Positions 7,000 through 13,789 of a DNA stretch of 13,789 nucleotides are shown in pieces. Each line of letters begins with the position of its first letter. Position 1 is the stretch's first letter. A model generated the notes under the pieces. It saw only the letters and a list, made by a program, of their open reading frames with translations, was not told the DNA's origin and searched no databases. The position numbers and the translations under genes are program-made. Source of the DNA: DATAEK01 sp036258055 (GTDB lineage: Bacteria > Acidobacteriota > Vicinamibacteria > Vicinamibacterales > 2-12-FULL-66-21); NCBI GenBank assembly GCA_036258055.1, contig DATAEK010000206.1, positions 1 to 13,789 on the forward strand, written 5' to 3'.

Positions 7000-7983
7000 A
7001 TGGTGACCTCCAAGACGAAACGGCTGCTTCTTGCGGCTGTTCTTGTAGCCCTCAGCGCGAACCGCGCGCTGACAGCGTCGACGGCGGTGGCAACACCTCC
7101 GACGCTGGCCGCGTCGACCAGCAGCCAGGCTGAGCACCAGCCCGCCGCGCCGGCGGCAGCGAAGCAGGAGCCCGCGGAACACGGTCTGTCGCAAAGGGCT
7201 GTCGAGATCGCGCGGCCGTTTGGCTTTCCGATCACGAACTCCATGTTCGTCACGTGGCTGGTGGCGCTGGTCCTGATTCTCTTCGCCCGACTCGCGACCC
7301 GCAGCATGAACCAGGTCCCTGGCGGGGCTCAGAATCTTCTGGAGTGGCTGGTGGAGGGTTTGTACGGCCTTCTCGAGAGCATCATCGGTCCGCACCTGGT
7401 CAAGAAGACCTTCTGGTTCTTCGCGACCATCTTCATCTTCATCCTCGCCGCCAACTGGTTCGGCCTCATCCCCGGCGTCGGCACGATTGGATGGGGGCAC
7501 CAGACCTCGCACGGGTTCGTGATCGATCAACCGCTGCTGCGCGGGGCCAACGCCGATCTCAACCTCACGCTGTCGATGGCGTTGATTTTCTTCGCGCTCT
7601 GGATTGTCTGGGCCTTTCAGGAAGTCGGTCCGCGTGGGTTTCTGAAAGAGCTGTTCGCGCCGAAAGGAGATACCACCGGCGCGCTCAGACTACTGATGAT
7701 CGTCGTGTTCTTCGCGGCGGGCTGTCTGGAGATCGTATCGATTCTGTTCCGGCCGGTCTCCCTGAGCTTTCGGCTCTACGGCAACATCTTCGCGGGCGAG
7801 AACATGTTGGAAGCGATGGGGACGATGGTGCCCGGACTGGGCTGGTTGTTGCCGATCCCGTTTTATTTCATGGAACTGCTCGTTGGTCTGGTGCAAGCGA
7901 TGGTCTTCATGCTGTTGACAGCCGTCTTCACGCTCCTGATTTGCCAGCACCATGAGGAAACCCCATCTGCAGCCGCGCATTGA
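7000..7983 (+). CDS. atpB: F1Fo ATP synthase subunit a
   Basis: Membrane stator subunit with the two proton half-channels next to the c ring. The protein is 327 residues from the ATG at 7000. It has membrane segments around residues 82-100, 137-158, 187-206, 228-250, and a C-terminal hairpin at about 275-315. The essential arginine is R258 in SLSFRLYGN, followed by the GNIFAGE segment with its acidic residue, and the conserved Gln is Q299 in LVGLVQAMVFMLLTA. The first 25 residues (KTKRLLLAAVLVALSANRALT) look like a signal peptide, and an Ala/Pro-rich linker of about 45 residues follows before the first family segment. An in-frame start at 6919 would add 27 residues without family support. GGTGG lies 9 nt before the chosen ATG. 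It is the first gene of the atp operon. Confidence 0.95.
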   Translation: MVTSKTKRLLLAAVLVALSANRALTASTAVATPPTLAASTSSQAEHQPAAPAAAKQEPAEHGLSQRAVEIARPFGFPITNSMFVTWLVALVLILFARLATRSMNQVPGGAQNLLEWLVEGLYGLLESIIGPHLVKKTFWFFATIFIFILAANWFGLIPGVGTIGWGHQTSHGFVIDQPLLRGANADLNLTLSMALIFFALWIVWAFQEVGPRGFLKELFAPKGDTTGALRLLMIVVFFAAGCLEIVSILFRPVSLSFRLYGNIFAGENMLEAMGTMVPGLGWLLPIPFYFMELLVGLVQAMVFMLLTAVFTLLICQHHEETPSAAAH

Positions 7984-7992
7984 AATGGCGCC

Positions 7993-8019
7993 CGCCGGCG
8001 TGCACCGCGTTCACCGGCG
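7993..8019 (+). other. hairpin between atpB and atpE
   Basis: Arms CGCCGG (7993-7998) and CCGGCG (8014-8019) pair, extended inward by TG/CA after a two-base bulge, in the 56-nt gap before atpE. It sits 20 nt upstream of the atpE start codon and just before the AAAGGA ribosome-binding site. A role in mRNA processing or in setting c-subunit output is possible but unproven. Confidence 0.4.
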
Positions 8020-8039
8020 ACAACAGAAAGGACACACAG

Positions 8040-8228
8040 ATGACCGGAAGTTTGCACGTCGGCCTGGCAGCTCTGGGCGCCGCCATCGGCGTCGGTTTGA
8101 TTGGCCAGGGAGCGTCGGTGGCGGTCGGCCGTAATCCGGGCGCATCCACGAAGATCATGGTTCAGTCCATTCTGGCCATCGCCTTCGCAGAAGCGATCGT
8201 TTTCTACGCGCTGTTCCTGGTGCGATAG
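8040..8228 (+). CDS. atpE: F1Fo ATP synthase subunit c (short form)
   Basis: Proteolipid that forms the rotating c ring. It is only 62 residues, against roughly 70-90 usually. Helix 1 has the glycine pattern GAAIGVGLIGQG (13-24), the polar loop is RNP (31-33), and helix 2 has the ion carboxylate E51 in AFAEAIVFYALFL. The spacing from loop Arg to carboxylate is 20 residues, as in E. coli and Ilyobacter, so the core is intact and only the termini are short: 11 residues follow E51, where E. coli has 18. V18 and A52 occupy positions of the Na+ ligands Gln32 and Ser66 of the Ilyobacter ring, which argues for protons. The ATG at 8040 follows AAAGGA. The open frame upstream to 7980 gives hydrophilic residues unlike the family. 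Hairpins flank the gene on both sides. Confidence 0.93.
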   Translation: MTGSLHVGLAALGAAIGVGLIGQGASVAVGRNPGASTKIMVQSILAIAFAEAIVFYALFLVR

Positions 8229-8236
8229 GACGCTCT

Positions 8237-8269
8237 CCCGGGCGCTGAACGGACCCGACCGCGCCCGGG
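8237..8269 (+). other. 9-bp perfect hairpin between atpE and atpF
   Basis: Perfect nine-base arms CCCGGGCGC (8237-8245) and GCGCCCGGG (8261-8269) enclose a 15-nt loop, starting 8 nt after the atpE stop and ending 17 nt before atpF. There is no following T-run, so it should not fully terminate. It could protect the 3' end of an atpB-atpE mRNA or attenuate read-through, both ways to make more c than b subunit. Confidence 0.6.
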
Positions 8270-8286
8270 CGAAACGAGTTGCGACC

Positions 8287-8832
8287 ATGACTCCTCTAGC
8301 GCTTCAGACAATCGCAGAGAGCGGCGGCCAGATCGAAGAGGTCGCCCGTACCTTCGGCGTCGACTGGACGCATCTGCTCGCGCAGAGCGTCAGCTTCGGG
8401 ATCGTCTGTGCGGTGCTGTACGCGTTCGCATACAAGCCGATCCTCGCGATCCTCGAGGCGCGGCGCCAGCAGATCGCCGGCGGTCTGGCCAACGCCGAGA
8501 AGATCAAGGCGGAGCTCGCCCGGATCGAAGTGGAGCGCCAGGACGTATTGACGAGGGCCGGCGCTGAAGGAAAGCAGTTAATCGAAGAGGCCCGCGCGGC
8601 CGCCGCTCGTGTCCGGGCTGAGGAGACCCGGAAAGCGACCCACGACGCCGAACAGATCATCGTGCGGGCGCGCGAGGCAGCTGTGCGGGATCACGCGCAG
8701 ATGCTCGCGGAGCTCAAACGCGAAGTCGGCCGCCTGGTCGTGCAGACGACCGCGTCGGTAACCGGCAAGGTCCTGACGCCTGAGGATCACCGTCGTCTGG
8801 CTGAAGAAACCGCCAGGCAGCTGGCGCAGTGA
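8287..8832 (+). CDS. atpF: F1Fo ATP synthase subunit b
   Basis: Peripheral stalk subunit that ties the membrane part to F1. The protein is 181 residues from the ATG at 8287. It has an N-terminal membrane helix (about 30-50, LLAQSVSFGIVCAVLYAFAYKPI), the usual KPILAILEARRQQI junction, and then a long Ala/Glu/Arg-rich helical dimerisation region to the end (about 60-165). The first 28 residues ahead of the membrane helix are longer than in E. coli b. An open frame upstream to 8101 overlaps atpE and is a shadow. Its ribosome-binding site is weak, so translation may depend on upstream genes. Only one b-type gene is present, which suggests a homodimeric stalk. Confidence 0.94.
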   Translation: MTPLALQTIAESGGQIEEVARTFGVDWTHLLAQSVSFGIVCAVLYAFAYKPILAILEARRQQIAGGLANAEKIKAELARIEVERQDVLTRAGAEGKQLIEEARAAAARVRAEETRKATHDAEQIIVRAREAAVRDHAQMLAELKREVGRLVVQTTASVTGKVLTPEDHRRLAEETARQLAQ

Positions 8833-8840
8833 GTTGAGCG

Positions 8841-9233
8841 ATGAAGACCACCAGAAGATCCAGGCGCGCCGCACGACAGCTGTTCCGCCTGTGCCTCGTC
8901 GATGGAAAGCCGGATGACGACCGCGTCCGTCAGGTCGCGGGTCGGCTCGCCGCATCCAGGCGACGTGGCGCGCTCGCTGTGCTCTCGGGCTTCCAGCGAC
9001 TGGTCAGGCTGGATCGCCATCAGCACACGGCGCTGGTCGAGAGCGCCACGGCGCTGACCGACGACGTGCGGCGTGAGGTTCAAGCCGGGCTGGCGCGGGT
9101 TTACGGCGCCGGGCTGGAGACGTCGTTCGAGGAGAACCCGCTGCTGATCGGCGGGATGCGCATGAAAGTCGGGAGCGACGTTTACGACGGCAGCATTCGG
9201 GCCAAGCTGGCGGCGCTCGCATCTCGTTTGTGA
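8841..9233 (+). CDS. atpH: F1Fo ATP synthase subunit delta (N-terminally reduced)
   Basis: Stalk subunit that normally caps the alpha3beta3 head and binds subunit b. Here it is 130 residues, against about 175-180. The C-terminal half is typical: LVESATALTDDVRREV at about 66-81, then ETSFEENPLLIGGMRMKVGSDVYDGSIRAKL to the end. Only about 60 residues precede it, where the six-helix alpha-binding domain of about 105 residues is expected. The shortening is not a start-site error, because an in-frame TGA lies at 8835-8837, two codons before the ATG. It begins 8 nt after atpF. The N-terminus is unusually Arg-rich. Position between b and alpha genes makes the identity secure. Confidence 0.88.
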   Translation: MKTTRRSRRAARQLFRLCLVDGKPDDDRVRQVAGRLAASRRRGALAVLSGFQRLVRLDRHQHTALVESATALTDDVRREVQAGLARVYGAGLETSFEENPLLIGGMRMKVGSDVYDGSIRAKLAALASRL

Positions 9234-9245
9234 AACGACGGTAAA

Positions 9246-9339
9246 GGCGCGCCAATGGCGCGCGCCGCCGGAGCGGAGTGGGGCGCAGGGGCCCCGCGAG
9301 CGACGGCGATGGGGGGTCCGGCGGGGCGAAGCCCCCCGG
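9246..9339 (+). repeat. 94-nt structured intergenic element, copy B (leader of atpA)
   Basis: This fills most of the 120-nt gap between atpH and atpA and matches copy A (3487-3580, minus strand) throughout, including a 21-nt identical block at 9288-9308. It starts with the GGCGCGCC double palindrome and ends with a GAA-loop hairpin (about 9318-9339), whose stem has a G-C pair where copy A has A-T and one bulged C. It ends 14 nt before the atpA ATG, directly ahead of the GAGGA ribosome-binding site. This is the longest gap in the operon. Confidence 0.85.
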
Positions 9340-9353
9340 GTGAGGAATGCCAC

Positions 9354-10886
<1,533 letters not shown>

Positions 10887-10917
10887 TGGCGCCGCTGCTG
10901 CGACAAGCGAAAGACCC

Positions 10918-11784
10918 ATGAACAGCCCACGCGATCTTCGCCGGCGCATCAAGTCGATCAGCGGCACTGCGCAGATCACGAAAGCGATGCAGATGGTCGC
11001 GGCGTCGAAGATGCGGAAGGCCCAGCAGGCCGCCATCGACACGGCGCCGTTCTCGCGTCTCTTGTACCGGATCCAGCGCGCCGCCACCGCGCGAGCGCGC
11101 ACATTCGAGCATCCGTTGCTGGCGGTGCGCGAGGTCCGCAAGCGCGCGGTGATTCTGGTTGCGGCCGACAAGGGTCTCTGCGGCGCGCTCAACACCAACG
11201 TCTTCCGGCTGGCGGCGCAATTCGACCAGCAGTCGACGGTCTTCATCACCGCCGGCCGCAGAGCGGCGCAGTTCGTCGCTCGATCCGGGCGGAAGCTCGT
11301 CGCGGAGTTCGCCTACGGGGATTCGCCGACCTACGCGGAGGCGAGAGCTATCGCCGTCTTTTCCCGCGACCTCTTCCTGAAGGGAGAAGTGGACGAGGTG
11401 GTGATCGTCGCCACGCGCTTCATCAACACGCTCACCCAGGAACCGGTCGCGATGGAGTATTTGCCGGTCGGGGAGATCAAGGGGCTGAAGGTCATCGGCG
11501 CGGAATCCGAGGAGGCGCTTGCCGCGGACACGGCAGAGACGGTGTTCGAGCCCGACGTGGACACGGTTCTGAGCTATCTGCTGGAGATCTATCTCAACGT
11601 CTACATCTACTACGTGCTGTTCAGCGCGAAAGCCAGCGAGCAGAGCGCCCGCATGGTGTCGATGAAGAACGCCACGGACAGCGCGGAGACGCTGATCAAG
11701 GACTTGAGGCTCGAGTACAACAAGCTGCGGCAGGGGAACATCACGAAGGAACTGCTGGAGATTGCGGGAGGTCAGGCCGAGTGA
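10918..11784 (+). CDS. atpG: F1Fo ATP synthase subunit gamma
   Basis: Central rotor shaft that couples c-ring rotation to catalysis. It is 288 residues, usual for bacteria. The N-terminal helix carries RRRIKSISGTAQITKAMQMV and then ASKMRKAQ. The Rossmann-like middle includes VAADKGLCGALNTN at about 81-94. The C-terminal helix contains ASEQSARMVSMKNATDSAETLI and LEYNKLRQGNITKELLEI, both highly typical. The ATG at 10918 lies 31 nt after atpA with only a weak AAAG-type ribosome-binding site. Confidence 0.97.
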   Translation: MNSPRDLRRRIKSISGTAQITKAMQMVAASKMRKAQQAAIDTAPFSRLLYRIQRAATARARTFEHPLLAVREVRKRAVILVAADKGLCGALNTNVFRLAAQFDQQSTVFITAGRRAAQFVARSGRKLVAEFAYGDSPTYAEARAIAVFSRDLFLKGEVDEVVIVATRFINTLTQEPVAMEYLPVGEIKGLKVIGAESEEALAADTAETVFEPDVDTVLSYLLEIYLNVYIYYVLFSAKASEQSARMVSMKNATDSAETLIKDLRLEYNKLRQGNITKELLEIAGGQAE

Positions 11785-11824
11785 CTGGAGCCTCCCACGA
11801 GCCATTGCAACCAGGGTGTGAGTC

Positions 11825-13228
11825 ATGAACATCGGCAAAGTCGTGCAGGTCGTCGGTCCGGTGGTGGACGTCGAGTTTCCCGACGCGCTGCCGCCGATCT
11901 ACAACGCGCTGACCGTTGATTACACGGTCGAGAAACAGCCGGTGAAGCTGACGCTCGAAGTCCAGCAGCACCTCGGCGATCGGTGGGTGCGGACGATCTC
12001 CAGGGCCGGCACCGAGGGCCTCAAACGCGGCTTCGAGGTGAAAGACAGCGGCACGCCGATCTCCATGCCGGTCGGCGATGGCGTGATGGGCCGGGTCTTC
12101 GACGTCACCGGTACGCCCGTCGACGAGCGCGGGCCGGTGAAGGCGGACAAGTACTACCCGATCCACCGTCCGGCACCGCCGCTCGCGGACCAGTCCACTT
12201 CGCCGCAGGTGCTCTCGACCGGCATCAAGGTCATCGATCTCATTTGCCCCTTCTTGAAGGGAGGCAAGGTCGGGGCATTCGGCGGCGCGGGCGTCGGCAA
12301 GACGGTCGTCATCATGGAGCTGATCAACAACATCGCCAAGCTCCACGGTGGCGTCTCGGTGTTCGCCGGCGTCGGCGAACGCACGCGCGAGGGCAACGAC
12401 CTCTACCACGAGATGTCGACGGCCGGCGTCATCAACCAGAAGGATCTGGGCGCGTCCAAGATCGCGCTCGTCTACGGACAGATGAACGAGCCTCCGGGCG
12501 CACGGCTGCGCGTGGCCCTCTGCGGCCTCGCCATCACCGAGTACTTCCGCGACGAGCGGAACCAGGACGTCCTGCTCTTCATCGACAACATCTTCCGCTT
12601 CTCGCAGGCGGGCTCTGAAGTGTCCGCGCTCCTCGGCCGCACCGCGAGCGCGGTCGGCTACCAGCCGACACTGGCCGCCGAGATGGGCGTCCTGCAAGAG
12701 CGCATCACGTCCACCAAGAAAGGGTCGATCACGTCGTTCCAGGCGGTCTACGTCCCCGCAGACGACCTGACGGATCCGGCGCCGGCGACGACGTTCGCGC
12801 ACCTCGACGCGACGATCGTCCTCGAGCGGTCGATCGCGGAGCTGGGAATCTATCCCGCGGTCGATCCGCTCGCCTCGACGTCACGCGCGCTCGAGCCCGA
12901 GGTCGTGGGCAAGGAGCACTACGACGTCGCCCGCGGCGTGCAGCGGGTCCTGCAGCGGTTCAAGGACCTGCAGGACATCATCGCGATCCTGGGCATGGAC
13001 GAGTTGTCGCCGGAGGACAAGCTGACTGTGTTCCGCGCGCGCAAGATCCAGCGCTTCCTCAGCCAGCCGTTCAGCTCGGCGCAGGTGTTCACCGGCCGCG
13101 AGGGCCGGCAGGTTGCGGTCGCCGACACCGTTCGCGGTTTCAAGGAAATCCTCGAGGGCAAGCACGACAGCGTCCCCGAAGGAAACTTCTACATGAAGGG
13201 CGGGATCGAGGAGATCGCGCAGGGTTGA
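11825..13228 (+). CDS. atpD: F1Fo ATP synthase subunit beta
   Basis: Catalytic subunit that makes ATP from ADP and phosphate. It is 467 residues, normal. It has the P-loop GGAGVGKT at 153-160, the catalytic glutamate E185 in GERTREGNDLYHEM, LLFIDNIFRFSQAGSEVSALLGR at about 250-272 (Walker B Asp254), and the family signature PAVDPLASTS at 344-353. The rotor-contact DELSEED loop reads DELSPED at 392-398. The segment usually written GR.PSAVGYQ has Ala274 in place of Pro. The ATG at 11825 has AGGGTGTGA upstream and lies 40 nt after atpG. Two nucleotides separate it from atpC. Confidence 0.98.
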   Translation: MNIGKVVQVVGPVVDVEFPDALPPIYNALTVDYTVEKQPVKLTLEVQQHLGDRWVRTISRAGTEGLKRGFEVKDSGTPISMPVGDGVMGRVFDVTGTPVDERGPVKADKYYPIHRPAPPLADQSTSPQVLSTGIKVIDLICPFLKGGKVGAFGGAGVGKTVVIMELINNIAKLHGGVSVFAGVGERTREGNDLYHEMSTAGVINQKDLGASKIALVYGQMNEPPGARLRVALCGLAITEYFRDERNQDVLLFIDNIFRFSQAGSEVSALLGRTASAVGYQPTLAAEMGVLQERITSTKKGSITSFQAVYVPADDLTDPAPATTFAHLDATIVLERSIAELGIYPAVDPLASTSRALEPEVVGKEHYDVARGVQRVLQRFKDLQDIIAILGMDELSPEDKLTVFRARKIQRFLSQPFSSAQVFTGREGRQVAVADTVRGFKEILEGKHDSVPEGNFYMKGGIEEIAQG

Positions 13229-13230
13229 GC

Positions 13231-13641
13231 ATGGCCGAGACACTGAGGCTCGAAATCATCACGCCGCGCGCGACCGTCTTTTCCGAGGACGTCGAGATGG
13301 TGACGCTGCCCGTTGTCGAAGGACAGATCGGCGTCTACCCGCAGCACCTCCGGCTGATCACCCAAGTGGTTCCCGGTGAGCTGATCGTGACCCAGGGAAA
13401 GGAGGAACGTTTCCTCGCCGTGGGCGAAGGGCTGGTGCACATCACCGGCGAGAAAGTGTCGATCCTGACCGACATGGCCATTCCCGCGGAGAAGATCGAC
13501 GAAGCCAAAGTCGAAGAGGCGCGCGAGCGCGCGGCCGCGAGACTCCGCGAGAAGATCTCCGACGAAGAGGTCGCCTCCGTCAACGCGTCGCTCGCACGGT
13601 CCCTGGCGCAACTGCAGGTCAAGAGGCGTCGCAGGATGTGA
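13231..13641 (+). CDS. atpC: F1Fo ATP synthase subunit epsilon
   Basis: Rotor subunit that links gamma to the c ring and can inhibit ATP hydrolysis. It is 136 residues. The beta-sandwich domain (about 1-85) includes LRLEIITPRATVFSEDVEMV and VEGQIGVYPQHLRLITQV. A C-terminal two-helix region follows (about 88-136) and ends in a basic cluster KRRRRM. The ATG at 13231 lies 2 nt after the beta stop with GCAGGG upstream; an in-frame TTG at 13225 is not needed. Its stop overlaps a GTG start of the next frame (GTGA), so the operon may extend. Confidence 0.94.
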   Translation: MAETLRLEIITPRATVFSEDVEMVTLPVVEGQIGVYPQHLRLITQVVPGELIVTQGKEERFLAVGEGLVHITGEKVSILTDMAIPAEKIDEAKVEEARERAAARLREKISDEEVASVNASLARSLAQLQVKRRRRM

Positions 13642-13789
13642 CCAACCTCGCCGCGCCCGCTCGCCGCGCTCTCTTCGTCGCGCTGTTCGCGGCGTTGACT
13701 CAGCCTCCGCCCGCGGCGCTCGCGAATCAGTCCGGTCAAACCGCTCCGGTTCAGACGACCACGGCGCCAAGGGATCCTGAAGCCGAACG
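13638..13789 (+). CDS. N-terminal part of a predicted secreted protein (cut by window edge)
   Basis: A GTG at 13638-13640 overlaps the atpC stop as GTGA and opens a frame that runs without a stop for 50 codons to the end. GCAGGA precedes it. The peptide begins with TNLAAPARR and a hydrophobic stretch ALFVALFAALT, then PPPAALA followed by a Gln/Thr/Pro-rich stretch. This is a signal peptide with probable cleavage after ALA. No family can be named from 50 residues. Close coupling to atpC suggests the same transcript, although secreted proteins are not normal atp operon members. Confidence 0.6.
   Translation, partial: MTNLAAPARRALFVALFAALTQPPPAALANQSGQTAPVQTTTAPRDPEAE

Noticed and set aside
9255..9353. 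Upstream in-frame ATG for atpA giving 33 extra residues
   Set aside because: The extension would be translated from the intergenic repeat. The ATG at 9354 has a good ribosome-binding site and gives the family's usual N-terminus.

Overview
The window is GC-rich bacterial chromosome, densely coded, with two opposed blocks of energy-metabolism genes. No rRNA, tRNA, IS element, phage gene or CRISPR array was seen. Gene content and the look of the proteins fit an acidobacterium-like soil or sediment bacterium (Vicinamibacteria-like at a guess). That placement is inference from general impression, not from a marker gene.

Left block, minus strand, in transcription order from about 6.7 kb to 1: a small secreted protein of unknown function; a PAS-GAF-AAA+ sigma-54 activator with a Fis-type HTH; a small ABM/YgiN-like protein; a class I-type polyphosphate kinase 2 (ppk2); glycogen phosphorylase (glgP); and, overlapping the glgP stop by ATGA, the first 23 codons of a further gene whose N-terminus resembles a GlgX-type debranching enzyme. 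This block deals with stored glucose and stored phosphate, plus an enhancer-dependent regulator.

Right block, plus strand, about 7.0 to 13.6 kb: a complete F1Fo ATP synthase operon in the order atpB-E-F-H-A-G-D-C (a, c, b, delta, alpha, gamma, beta, epsilon), with no atpI or atpZ in front. A predicted secreted protein follows, overlapping the atpC stop by 4 nt and cut by the window edge. A 311-bp divergent intergenic region (6689-6999) separates the blocks.

The ATP synthase has several unusual features. The c subunit is only 62 residues. The delta subunit is only 130 residues and lacks about half of the usual N-terminal domain. Subunit a begins with a signal-peptide-like segment and a long Ala/Pro-rich linker. 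The alpha P-loop has Ser where Gln is usual. atpE is bracketed by two intercistronic hairpins.

The most notable non-coding signal is a 94-nt GC-rich structured element present twice. It lies directly upstream of ppk2 (3487-3580, minus) and of atpA inside the atp operon (9246-9339, plus), in the same orientation relative to the downstream gene and ending 14-21 nt before its start codon. One hairpin differs between copies by a compensatory base-pair change. It is either a dispersed palindromic repeat or a shared leader element on two ATP-making genes. No clearly new multi-gene system was found.
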